The notes: generated from the letters alone by a model not told the origin. DNA of 64,000 nt from Vanilla planifolia (GCA_023846275.1 CM043875.1:24246593-24310592); one strand, 5' to 3'. Shown: positions 25,988 through 36,785, numbered from the stretch's first letter. Made by a program: numbers and translations.

Positions 25988-26676
25988 TGATCAAGAGATC
26001 AATTTTAGTTCATTAAATCTAAAAATTATGCAAAATATCAAGGAAGGATACAAAACGATGAAAAGCATCATTACAGTGCATTGGTGAGGCACTACATATG
26101 GAAGCATAGGTGCACATGTAAGAAAAAGCTACGTGTTGGATGCCCGCATGCACTAGTGCATACGAACATGTATAACGAGTGCATAAGTGTCTAACAAGTG
26201 CCTTATTAGCAACCTACCATGCACATGTTCCACATGTATAGTAGGTAAACCTACCATGTTGTTGTGGTGAAAGTGTGCATGACAACCATGTCTACGTATA
26301 GGGACAGTACCCATATGCATGAACATTGTCTTAGTATGGGCATGCAAGGCCAGGTTGGTTAGTTAAAAAATTTGCAAAATTTTATATTTTTTGGTGAAAA
26401 TTACATTTTTTTTTTGTTTTGTAATAAAATATTATATCAAAAATTCTATATAAATGGTTAAAAATAATATATAAAGTAATTAAGAATTTTGGAATTTAGA
26501 ATCCCTTGAAAGAAAACTTCTTAGAAAATTTATTCTTCTTGTGACAAAAACCCTCTTCTCCTTACTTTCTCCTTTAATTCCTCACCATTTTTTTTTTGTT
26601 ATTGTAACTCAAAAAAGAAAGTTTATTGTCAAGAATTTGTGATAAGAATTCCTTATAAAATAGCTCGTATTATTTT
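25988..26676 (+). repeat. TR-GAG-2 5' LTR
   Basis: Opens TGATCAAGAGATCAATTTTA. A GC-richer section full of GCATG/CATGC words (26,080-26,350) is followed by a TATA-like TCTATATAAATGG (about 26,444-26,456) and the block CTTCTTGTGACAAAAACCCT. Confidence 0.72.
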
Positions 26677-27029
26677 TTATATCAGAGAGCTTTGATTTGA
26701 CATCAATAGTAAGTACAAAGAAGAATGTAGTTGAAGAGAAACCCACGAAAGGAAATTAAGTTATTGAAGAGTCTTTAGTTGAGATAGCTATGTCAATTAT
26801 TTCACCATCAAGCCTAAAGATAGCTCTATTGAACCAACAAATATAAGTATTAATAAAGATGATGCTAAAATCTTAATTTCTTTATATATTAGATCCAAAT
26901 AAAAGTTCACCAAAAGAAAAGATTTTTAAAACAAAAGAATTCTATATTAAGTAGTAATCCCAAGATAATTAGAGATACACATCCGAATAACATCAATCTC
27001 ACTCTTTTGATATACAAGAATTAATAGTA

Positions 27030-27400
27030 TACTTTCGAGATAAATGTCACACTTGATTTATCAAATTATGATATACAATAAATGCAGAAAAATTAGATAT
27101 CTAGTTGAAATAATTAGAGACACTTTCTCTATTTAACTATTCATCAATAGATAAGATGACATATACTTAATTAAAAATGATAAGTATATGTTAGCTTGAT
27201 GTAATACTTAACTAAGAAATGACATAATTTTAGATGTGACTTGGAGCTAATTTAAAAAATTAACTAGAAAAAAATTTTATCCTATAAGTTACATGAAAAA
27301 AAGGTAGAGAAAGTGATATAGTTTATAACACCAATAAAGTCAAATGGTACAAGAATACATCACAAAATTTTGATGACAAATTGTGTGTTTGGGAATACTT
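27030..27400 (+). pseudogene. TR-GAG-2 gag core, broken
   Basis: Plus-strand frames give INVTLDLSNYDIQ, then FILSYKLHEKKVE (FYPIGY block), and in another frame MVQEYITKF followed by VCLGIL, the family's QSVQEYTxEFxxxALxLGI. Homologous to the TR-GAG-1 gag at 12,240-12,620. Multiple stops and frame changes. Downstream to 28,400 the sequence is Lys/Asn-rich and I could not assign it. Confidence 0.58.
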
Positions 27401-28416
27401 ATTGAAGAGATGTCGACATTATCAAAGTATATTGTAGGTTTATAATATTTTATTATCACCAAATTATCTCTTTTTCTTATATAACCTTTGAAATAAGTTA
27501 ATACTTTCATAATGGTTATAAAAAAGAAGAATAAATACAAAAAGACAAAATCAATCTCTAATAAAAGATATTACAACCACAACTAACAATACTCTTTTTA
27601 TTGGTAAAAATCAAAAGTATTATGATCACTACAAAATGATAAGATGCATACAACAAAAATACTAAAAATTATATCTTAAAAAATTTTCAAAAAACTTCAA
27701 GAAAGATTAAGTACTTATTATAATAGAAACTAAAAAGATATTTAAAACTCTTCTTCAAGTTGATAAAATCTTATCTCTTATAGTGAGTCTAAAAGACATC
27801 TCTCATAAAACAAAATAAAGTGAAGAACTCTTCATCATTTAAACATAAATAAAGAAAGATCTTATTAATATTATCATCAAAACTAAAAGAAAGAAAAGCC
27901 TAATATCAAAAAATCTTGTGAAAAGACTAAATTTAAAGACTACATCACATCCAAGATCTTATTCTCTAAAGTTGATTCATAAAAACTTCAATTCAAGAGT
28001 TACAAACTTATGCAAAGTGAAGTGTATCATCACCAAATGCTACATTGATTAAGTTATCTATGAAGTAATAACTCAAAATATTTGTCAAATGATGTTAAAA
28101 AATTCATAATTATAGGATCAAGATGTATTCACTATCGACAAGTACAATTGTATCGATTTACAAATGATGGATAGCACTTCATTTTGACTCAAAACAAATA
28201 AGCATTAAGAAAAAAGCATTGCTAGTGCTAACCAAATAAAGAAGATAGTGAAGAGCTACCAAAGTTATGTGTTACTTATAACAAAATTAAAAGAAACACT
28301 TGATAGAATAAATAAAAGTCTCAACCTTCTTAAGAAGATAAATGAACTATATGTTGTAAAAAATTAGTAAAAAAAAAAGATTTGATGAGATTCAAATCAT
28401 AACAAAAAGGGACTTT

Positions 28417-29250
28417 TGATAAAGATATTAATTTCAAGTTTATTAAATCCAAAAATTATGAAAAATAATTAAGGAAAAAATAATACGAAAAAAAAACATC
28501 ATCACTACATAAATTAGTAAGAGTTGTCATGCATAGTGGCTTGTTGCAGGCATGCTAGAGCACATTGTAATGCACTAGTCAGGCATGCACACGAAGACAT
28601 GATGCGCCAAACGCCCATGTATGCTCACAATCAAATGTGATGAGTGCATGCTGGAGCACACATTGTAATGCACTAGTTAGGCATGCACAAGAAAACATGA
28701 TGCACCAAACACCCATGCATGCTAACACTCACAATCAAATGTGACGAGTGCATGCGCACCACCACCTACAACCTATGCATTCCATATATGTGTAATAGTT
28801 GAACCTATCGCATAGCCGTAGTCAATGAGTGCATAAAGGGCCTGTCTGTAAGTAGAAATAGTACTCGTGCTTGTAAACATTGCCCTGATAGAATGAATGA
28901 ATACAAGATTGCCCAGTTGGGCACGAAAATTATAAGTATTTATATTTTTAATCAAAATCACATATTTTTTGTTATAAAATATTGTATCCAAAATTTTGTA
29001 TAAAAGAATGAAAATGATAAATGATGTAACTCAAATTTTAGAATTCAAAACATTATGAATTCAAAATCCCTTGAAGAAAAACTTCTTAGAGAATTTAATC
29101 TTTTTGTGACAAGATTCTTCTTTTACTTCCTTTCACTTTTAGTTCATTGCCATTCTCACATTTTAATTTTTGCTATTATAACTTGAAAAAGAATGTCTAC
29201 CATTGAGGACTAAGAGTGAAAACACCTCATAGATGGATTTCACATGGAAT
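28417..29250 (+). repeat. TR-GAG-2 3' LTR
   Basis: Opens TGATAAAGATATTAATTTCA. It is about 145 bp longer than the left copy, mostly because of a tandem duplication at 28,554-28,753. It contains the TATA-like TTGTATAAAAGAATG (about 28,995-29,010) and CTTTTTGTGACAAGATTCTT. Confidence 0.72.
28554..28753 (+). repeat. Two-copy tandem repeat, about 100 bp, in TR-GAG-2 3' LTR
   Basis: Copy 1 (28,554-28,649) and copy 2 (28,650-28,753) both read GCT(A/G)GAGCACA...TTGTAATGCACTAGT, GGCATGCACA, ACATGATGC(G/A)CCAAAC and CACAATCAAATGTGA. Copy 2 is longer by small insertions. Confidence 0.92.
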
Positions 29251-30501
29251 TTAGGAAAGTGAGATAGATGCTAATAGCAAGTTCAAGAGAGTAAAAAACT
29301 CAAAATGATAATCTTTAGAGATATTATGAATAAGCATTCTAAACTTGTAAGGAAAGGAAATAAAGCTTTAAGCACAACTATAGCTCTTGGTGATTATTAG
29401 ATAATTTGATCAAGTGATTTTATGACCTAACAACAAGAATAAGAATTATAAAGAGTTTTTGTTAGATGCTCATCAAATAGTTTGATAGTTTCTCAATGGG
29501 TATTAAATAGTTTGAAGATGGATCAAATAGTCTAATAAAGAAAGAATGGATGATTCATGAATTCTTAGAGAACATTTGAGGCATTATTCATAATCTTTAG
29601 GTTATAAGACTTGTGAAGGTTAATTCTAATAGAAAGATAAGATAATCTAATGAGAACTTGGACAATGATGGATAGATGATCAGATTTATGATCTAGAGCC
29701 ATCGAATGGTCTAAAAGAAATGGATCATATGGTTTGATGAAAATAACAAATGATTAATTAAAGCATGAGAGCTATTAGGTGTGTCAGATGTTCATTGGAT
29801 GGTTTGATAAGAATGATTAAATTGTTTAATGATTCTGATGGATGACCTGACTAGAGTAAAATGGAATAAAAAATGAGGTATCTAATAATGGTTAAGTATT
29901 ACAATTAATATAATAGAGCTAATAAATAGATTTATGATAGATTATGATATGTACTCTATGTAAGATTCTAAGACAAGAAAGAAAATGATTGGAGCTAATT
30001 ACTTACTCTTTTGATATTTAAATAGACATTTTGGCACTTTTGTAAGTGTGCACATTTAATATGTAATATAACGTTATGTGTCACCATGACCTTGGGTATA
30101 TAAAATATTGTTATGTTATATTATTTCACATATTATATAATAGTTGATGTTTCATGATGAACATGATATGAGGATGCTAACTAATTTACTAAATATATTA
30201 TTTTATATAATTTATTAAATGCTTATATAAATAGTCATGTATACTATGTGTTAACACTATAAATATACAGATAAATGAAATGCAAGTAAAGCAATTATAA
30301 TAAATATGATATGATAAGAGCATAGTTTATTAGTAATAGCATGACAAGAGTGTGGCCTATAAATAACAAAGACAGGAGAAAACCTTATAAGATAGGAAAG
30401 TGGTTTATCAATAAAAAGGCTTAAGTATTGTTTGATGGGAGAGAAAACAATAAGCAAGAAAATTATTATATATTCTAACCATCAACAATCCAATTTTCAT
30501 A
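29251..30501. other. No gene recognised; recurrent ATCAAATAGTTTGA-like word
   Basis: AT-rich sequence without coding signal. Variants of ATCAAATAGTTTGAT / GGATGGTTTGATAA recur at about 29,474, 29,505, 29,700, 29,730 and 29,790. Similar word repetition is common in plant LTR U3 regions, so this may be an LTR remnant. Confidence 0.4.
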
Positions 30502-30516
30502 GATGTAGATCATGAT
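30502..30516. repeat. Target-site duplication of LINE-D, left copy
   Basis: GATGTAGATCATGAT, identical to 36,504-36,518. Confidence 0.85.
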
Positions 30517-30589
30517 TTGTTTGATGAAACTATAATATATTAAAATCAAAAGTGGCATAAGCCATACAAGTATTTCACATATGAGATCC

Positions 30590-31225
30590 TCACGGAGGAA
30601 CAAACATGAAATCTAACAGCATAAGTTTGATGAGGGGCTTAGGAAGGGATTCCCCGGATTCCCATACGAACTCATTACAGCATGCAGCACGTGCCACCCA
30701 GTCAGCAGGCGCATTCCCTTCTCTATGGATATAAGAAAACCTAATTGCCTCCAGACATCTGGCATACGTGACAGTCTCAGCAAAGTAACCAGCCAAAGGG
30801 GGGTGGGATATCATCTCACTGACCTCCTGAAGCGCCGTCATCGAGTCAGTCGAAATCTCCACGACCCTGTGGTGGGGAAGGGAACCCCTTAGCATGTTAA
30901 GGGTCTTGAGCATAGCCTGGACCTCCATCGCATCGGCAGCCCGAGAGAAAGCCCTCTTACGAGCCACCAAGAGTGGCCTCCCCATGCAGTCTCTGACTAC
31001 CAGGCCAAGGCCAGCAGTGTTATCCCCTACCACAGCATCACAATTCACTTTTATCCACCTGTTGGGGGGAACCCAACCATGGGTTACAAGCAGGTCCGAA
31101 GAGTTGCAAGGATTCCTGCTAGACAGGGATGAATAAAAGTTTTGTTGCCTTGCTGCAGTAATCACCTCGATCTTGATCTTCCTTAGCAGCGTGCACAGCA
31201 TGACCATCGGATTGTTATGTCTCAT
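30590..31225 (-). pseudogene. LINE-D RNase H (RVT_3 type), open 211 codons
   Basis: Open reading frame with KVNCDAVV (first catalytic Asp, about residue 60), AMEVQAM (Glu), STDSMTAL (Asp) and REGNAPADWVARAAC (last Asp). All four acidic catalytic positions are therefore present. This is the C-terminal domain of ORF2 in plant L1 elements and degrades the RNA strand of the copied hybrid. The domain is intact but cut off from the rest of ORF2 by frame changes, so I class it as part of a dead element. Confidence 0.85.
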
Positions 31226-31419
31226 CGCATTCCTCCTTTCCTAGATGTAGTACATGGTGGTGGTCAATGTAGCAGCATGCCCAACGCCAGCTCCACGTTG
31301 TGCTGCCGGTGAACCCATGAACCTCAGGAGCTGGTCAAGGAAAGTCAGCTCGGCACCCGCACCCGTGGGCCGCCCAGTGTAGCCACTGCCCCACGGGCCT
31401 GGAAGTCATCCCAGAGTTC

Positions 31420-31926
31420 CTAGGCACACGGGCAGTCCCAGAACACGTGCTGCATGGATTCCTCCGCCACGCGGCCCCATTGGCAGCCGCTGTTCTCTAG
31501 CATTTCCCTGCGGGCCAGCCACGCCGCCATAAGGAGGAAGTCACCGACGACTCGCCACATGAACATTCGCACCCTCAGCACTGCTTTAATCTTCCAAATG
31601 CCCCTCATCTCGTCAGTGTGACACTGACCACCCCGCCTAACGGTGTCTTCAGCTCTACACACCATGTGTGTATAGATTCTCCCCCTCGCCGTCTCGATGT
31701 GCTTCTGAAGGAGCGTGTCCTGAGCCGACATCCGGGCTCTAAGGAGATGCAGAATTCTGTTAATTAGCTCCTCGCCCATCCATGCACAGATATTATCCAA
31801 GTCCCAGACCCCGGCAACAATGATGCAATCAGCCACGCTCGCTGGCCAAATGATGTTCATGTTGATGAAGGTCGGCCAGTAGCAAAGTGGAAGGATGCCC
31901 AGCAGATTATCCTCCGCAAATCTCAA
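31420..31926 (-). pseudogene. LINE-D zinc-binding RT-associated block (zf-RVT)
   Basis: Open 168 codons containing GIWKIKAVLRVRMFMWRVV, then AAWLARREML, SGCQWG and ESMQHVFWDCPCA. The order of KI...F.WR...L, Cys, HVFxxC is the pattern of the zf-RVT domain that lies between RT and RNase H in plant LINEs. Confidence 0.82.
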
Positions 31927-32024
31927 CGTCCTCCCATAGCCGATTGGCTAGACAAAGATCGACACTGCTTTTGGCATTGCCTCCAGCACCAGTCTACATG
32001 CATGAGATGCATTCTAGGGAACTT

Positions 32025-33260
32025 TCATACAGGATTCATCATCGTGTACTTTCGCCTCATAATTTCTACCCAAAGACTCGCCTCGTGGCTGAGAATGTGT
32101 TTGCAATTATTCATTTGCAGCATGTGCTGCCATATGTGGAAGTCCTGAAGTCCAAGCCCGCCGGCGGCCTTCGGCAAAGTGACGTAATCCCAGGGAGCGT
32201 AATACATCGTGTGTGCACTGCTCATCCTGTTCCATAAAAACCTTCTAATTCTCTTTTCTATGTCATCAATTACTCCCGTTGGCACAACACGGTGACGTAG
32301 AATGTAACTTGGGATGGCAGTGAGAACAGAGGAGGCCAAGGCAGCTCCGCCCACGAGCGACAGCAAACGAATTCACCAATTGGCCATCGCGGCATCAATC
32401 CTCTGAAGCAAGAAGTTGAGGTCAGCTTTACTCGGGAGCTTCACAGCAATAAGGACCCCGAGGTACGTGAGCATCCGTCCTTGCTCCATATGAAGTTTCC
32501 ACGACACCAGTCTAACTTTCTTCTTGCTGATCTTCATGCTGAAATATACTTTGGATTTCAGAAGGTTGACACGCAACCCTGTAGCTTCCCCGAATGTCCG
32601 CATGATTCTCCACACAGCGCAAGCAGCCTCTCGCGTGGCTGGGGCAAACAGTAACACATCATCCGCGTATAGGAGGTATGAGATCAACGGTGTGTGTTGT
32701 CCAGGTCTGAATCCAAGCAGCTGCTTAGTCTCGTAGTCCCTCACCAGCACTGATAAGAATTCTGTAACCATAACGTACAGGTAGGGCGAAAGCGAACATC
32801 CCTGCCAGAGTCCCCACTGTGCCACCACCCAAGGAAGGCGAGAGCCATTGACGAGAACACCAAATATTGGAAATGTAATGCATGTTGCGATCCATTCACA
32901 CCAGTTAGGAGTAAATCCCATAGTCTTCGTCATCCCGAGCAGGAAATCCCATCACACGCTGTCGTAGGCCTTCTCCATGTCGATCTTTACTGCAATGAGG
33001 CCCGAAGCAGCGATGTAGGCGTGCATTTTCGACGTCATCTCCTGTGCGATGTAAACATTATCTGAGATACTTCTCCTGGGAATAAAAGCTGCTTGTTCGC
33101 GCGAGATAAAGCTTGACATCAACGGTTTCAGCCTCTTGACTAGTACGTGTGCCACCACCTTATATATGGTGTTACAGAGGCTGATTGGCCGAAAGTGCTC
33201 CAGCCTGCATGCCACCTGCTTCTTCGGGATAAGGACAATAAGCATGTCCTTCCAATCCTC
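32025..33260 (-). pseudogene. LINE-D reverse transcriptase, frameshifted
   Basis: Three adjacent open pieces. 33,245-32,952 reads LIVLIPKKQ, FRPISLCNTIYKVVAHVLVK, ISREQAAFIPRRSISDN and KIDMEKAYDSV. 32,933-32,373 reads WQGCSLSPYLYVMV and SYLLYADDVLLF, with the catalytic YADD at residues 89-92 intact, then LTYLGVLI. 32,366-32,025 holds the post-RT RRFLWN and LPKAAGGLGLQDF blocks. Only short breaks separate them. The enzyme would copy element RNA at the nicked target. Confidence 0.9.
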
Positions 33261-33403
33261 TAGCAGCCTCCGCTCCTTAAAGAAAGCCTACATCACGCGA
33301 ATGACGTCCCTGCGCGTGATGGCCCAATAGCCATATAGAAACTCCGTCATAATCCCGTAAATACCCACGGCTTTGCTTCTCCTGATTCCCCACATGGCTG
33401 CAA

Positions 33404-34762
33404 TTATCTCGCTCTCGATGACCCAGTAGCCAAGTTTGGAGGCCATTTCTCAATAGACAATGCCAGACAGCATAGAGATCGATGACAAGGCCACCCCCGC
33501 CCCCCCCCCCCCCCCCCCCCCCCCTTGCATCGCCATTTTTCTTCAAAGTAAGCCGAAAGGACAGTCCTGATGCTTTCAGGTGTATCTGCCACCTTGTCCT
33601 CTGCATCCCTCAGGTGAGTAATTCGGTTTGTCCGTGCATGAGCCGTGGCAGCAGCATGGACAAACCTGGTGTTGCTGTCTCCAAGCTGTGCCCAATGCAC
33701 TTTAGCTCGCTGCCACCACCATTGTTCCTCATGTGCATAGTCACGGTGGAAAGTCGTGATCATTTGACCAAGCTGCATACTCTCTTCCTCTGTTAGTCCC
33801 TCCCGAGATTCATTTGTCTGTAGTTCATCGATGCCTCTTTCCAGTTTCGCGTTTCTATTGACAATGTTCCCCAACTCCTCCTGGCTCCACCTCCACAGTT
33901 CCATCAGCAAGTGTTTAAATTTGGTCATAATCGCCTCCATGCAGTTCCCCCTCCATACATCTTTGCCATGCTCGGTTCATCACCCAGAACGACTGCGGGA
34001 AGTCCAACCACACACTTTCGAATTGCAGCCTTCCATTATTCGGTCGTGGATTTCTGCACCCCATATCAACCAGCAGCGGGCAATGATTAGACCCAAGCCG
34101 GCTCAGATGTTGCACAGAGCATTCGGGAAAGACCTGCATCCCCGCAGAGTTCATGAGGACTCGATCAAGTAGCTCCAAGATGCGTGCGCCACCCTGCTTC
34201 ACGTTGCACCAGGTAAAGCGATTGCCAGTGAAGCCTATGTCCACCAATTGCAGCTCCTGCATGAGGTCAGCAAGTTCTTGCTGTCCCCTACCATAGATGA
34301 ACTTCTTCCTGCCTCGTTTCTCTTCTTGCACCATCACAAGGTTGAGATCCCCTGCGACAATGAGTGGGTCGTCCCCGCTGGACGCATGCCTGATAGCATC
34401 CCAGACCTCCCGACGCTTGTGGTGGTCTTTAGGGCCATAGACAACGAAACAATTTATCTTGCTAGCACCACGTAGCCTCACTTGCATGCCACAACATGCG
34501 TTGAGGCCGCCATGATCATGATATCAACCCAGCTCTTCCATAGTAAAACAATAATAGCTAACATGCCAGCTAAAGGATGAGCAACAAAGTTCCAGTCCTT
34601 CCCAAGGAGCCAATCCGCATCCTTCCTTAAGAAACATTGCGCTTTTGTCTCCATCAGGGCCACGACTGCAACATTCCCCTCGCGTACAAATCTTTGCAGG
34701 TATCTTCTTAACTTCCTGCCCCTAACTCCTCTGATATTCCAAACCACGAAACGCATCTTCAC
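33404..34762 (-). pseudogene. LINE-D endonuclease and linker, frameshifted
   Basis: Begins MKMRFVVWNIRGVRG at 34,762, the usual L1 endonuclease start, with VVALMETKAQ carrying the metal-binding Glu. After a frame change at about 34,480 it continues INCFVVYGP, LIVAGDLNLVM, FTWCN and LGSNHCPLLVDM. The family SDH catalytic motif reads SNH here. The linker (33,940-33,404) has EEQWWWQRAKVHWAQLGDSN, then runs into a glycine stretch encoded by a 25-base G run. Confidence 0.88.
33500..33524. repeat. Poly(C) run of 25 bases within LINE-D ORF2
   Basis: 25 consecutive C on plus (G in the sense of the element), coding for glycine in the linker before the RT. LINE-A has a shorter run of 9 C at 522-530 in the corresponding place. 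Confidence 0.95.
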
Positions 34763-35202
34763 CTGGAATTTGTAAGTGGTGCCCTCATGCGTCCCTGTAG
34801 TTCTCTCGTCATGCCAAGGACCTCCTCCCTATATAAAGCCTCCTCCATCTTCCTACTCAATGTCCCCTTAGCCCCACGATGCGCAGCCCAAGAGAGATTC
34901 TCCTACATCGTTTTGGTGTAGTGGCCATCTGAGCTTTTAGTTTGGTCCACCGCACAATCCTCCTGCAACAATGGCAATTTCCCCTTGTTCCCTCCTGCCT
35001 ACGCCGTCTGCTCCGTTCCAACATCCTTCGTTAGAGCATTTGCCCGTTGAGTCCTCACCCAATCCTCGCGAGCCCTTGGGGGTGAAGCTCGCCTCGCCAT
35101 ACCTCTGCCTTGAACCTTGGATAGGCTCCTCGTCCTATGATGCATGCTAACGGCCCCCCTCATTAGGAATCCCTCGGTTGAAAGTCATCTGTGGATTCTG
35201 GC

Positions 35203-36318
35203 TCACCTTGCTGTTCCCCTGTGGTCAGCCACGCCCTGTCTCCTGCACCAGGGTTGGACAAGCATCCACGGGCCCAGCTTTTGTCCCTTTTTCTCCAGAT
35301 CATACGTGTTCTCCTCCTGCTTCCGAGGAGTTGTGGAACACTCCGCCTCAGTAATCTTTTCGCCACAGTGATGCGTATCCTCCGCCTCCAGCATTCCACC
35401 TCCAATGACATTGTCTTCTGGGGTCACAGTGATAACTGGACATGCGTGCACAGCCTATGGGGACTTATATGTATTGCACTGCCCCGCGAGGTGACCAAAG
35501 TGACCGCACGAGAAGCAAACCCACCGCAGTCCCTCGTACTTGAATGCCTGATAAATTCTTCCAAATTCCCCGTTAAGCCATATGCCTGGTTTTAAAGGCT
35601 TCGAGAGGTCCATCTGAACGCACACCCTAGCATAGGAAGATCGTCCCATATCATTAGTCCAGTCATCAAGTAAAAAAGGCTCTCCAATTGCCTTGGCAAT
35701 TCTCAGGATGTTCTCCACATCCCAATAAATTAATGGGAGGCACGGAAGGTGCACCCACACTGGTGCACACATCGCTGTTGCAGCGTTTGGCCCGAATTCA
35801 TGCGTCCAGATGTCAAGTCCTTTGGCTTGGCCTACGACTTGCCACGGACCGCCAAGCCAAACTTCATTCCTGTCATGAATGGAGTCAAAATACAAGCAAA
35901 AACAGCAGGATGACAAGTTGAGAATCCTGAAGTTCTTGTAGTAGCCCCATCTCTTCAGCAGCACCAGTGCAATGACAGAGAATGGAAGGGTGTTCCCGTA
36001 TACTCTCCTAACCAAATCGAATTTGTGGAATTCGATAATCCTATAGCATGCTTTCGATGACATAAAGACATCTCCACCCTCGACATGATCTGGCATGCCC
36101 GCAGCACGATCTTTTACATCGATATTGGCCAGACGCACAAAGGAAGTTGCACGACTGTTCGGGGCGTTGCTGTTTGCTATTAAGGCTTCCCTGAAGCTGA
36201 TCCTGGTTGATAAGGCCTCTCGTCTCCTAGCATCCCCATGCTCGGGGTTAATCATTTCCTTTGATCGCTTGCTCACTGCATGTTTCGCAACCGTGTGCGC
36301 TGTGTCCTTCAGCTCCAT
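35203..36318 (-). pseudogene. LINE-D ORF1 (DUF4283-type, CCHC zinc knuckle)
   Basis: 287 open codons from 36,318. Residues about 105-265 form the DUF4283-like core (LVRRVYGNTLPFSVIALVLL; NEVWLGGPWQVVGQ; CAPVWVHLPCLPLIYWDVEN; KPLKPGIWLNGEFGRIYQAF). Residues 268-281 are a zinc knuckle, CFSCGHFGHLAGQC (Cx2Cx4Hx4C). It stops at 35,455. The next frame, to 35,203, still reads KLGPWMLVQPWCRRQG, a block usual in this ORF1 class, so a frameshift rather than a natural end is likely. Role: RNA-binding partner of ORF2. Confidence 0.87.
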
Positions 36319-36348
36319 CAGGCCAGCAATTGCAGTATGACCTCCATT

Positions 36349-36366
36349 CCCCCCCCCCCCCCCCCC
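36349..36366. repeat. Poly(C) run of 18 bases near the LINE-D 5' end
   Basis: 18 C on plus just upstream (in the element's sense) of the ORF1 start at 36,318. Confidence 0.95.
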
Positions 36367-36503
36367 GCATCCATCCCCCTGGCTCTAACATTCAGGTAAC
36401 TCAGCTAGAGCTTCCACAGATTCCACCTCCTTCACTGAGCTGTCCCTTGAGTTAGTAGTTCTAGTAGTTTCGATTAATACCTCCGCCGCTACAGCTGAAT
36501 TTT

Positions 36504-36518
36504 GATGTAGATCATGAT
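36504..36518. repeat. Target-site duplication of LINE-D, right copy
   Basis: GATGTAGATCATGAT, identical to 30,502-30,516. Confidence 0.85.
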
Positions 36519-36785
36519 GTTAGAAGCTTGACACTTAAATAGGATGACTGAGTAGTAGAAATAAAACATAGTTATGATGTACAATGAATGCCACAAAAAG
36601 TTAACTATCATGCTTTAAGAACATATAATAAGCAACTTATATTTAACTTTTATTATGTAGTTATAAGTGGGAGAGCATGTATAATATAATTTAAGTTTTG
36701 TCTAAAACGTTGACTATCACAACATCATGAAATATAAGAAAACTTTGTCATATATTAAATGTAACAAGATATTTTGGTATAAGCA

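Larger units (their letters stand above)
25988..29250 (+). mobile_element. TR-GAG-2: short gag-only LTR retrotransposon
   Basis: Direct terminal repeats at 25,988-26,676 and 28,417-29,250 flank about 1.74 kb. Both repeats start TGAT(A/C)AAGA. A primer-binding-like site, TTTATATCAGAGAGC (26,677-26,691), follows the left repeat, and a purine run, AACAAAAAGGGA, precedes the right one. The inside encodes only a decayed gag. LTR and gag both match TR-GAG-1. It lies directly after a gypsy LTR start, so it probably inserted into that older element. Confidence 0.74.
30517..36503 (-). mobile_element. LINE-D: nearly full-length L1-type LINE with RNase H
   Basis: A 6.0-kb GC-rich insertion in AT-rich DNA. 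Minus-strand order is ORF1 with zinc knuckle (36,318-35,203), endonuclease (34,762-33,915), linker (33,940-33,404), RT (33,260-32,373), post-RT block (32,366-32,025), zinc-finger RT-associated block (31,926-31,420) and RNase H (31,225-30,590). A perfect 15-bp direct repeat flanks it, placing the ends at base level. No clear poly(A) tail is visible at the 3' end. It is the most complete transposon in the window but has several frameshifts. It is close kin to LINE-A. Confidence 0.92.

Noticed and set aside
26153..26347. 64-codon His/Met-rich minus-strand open frame
   Set aside because: Lies in the CATG-rich U3 of a TR-GAG LTR; composition follows from the repeated CATG words.
33482..33796. Plus-strand open frame with a poly-proline run
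   Set aside because: It is the antisense of LINE-D ORF2; the prolines come from the poly(C) tract.
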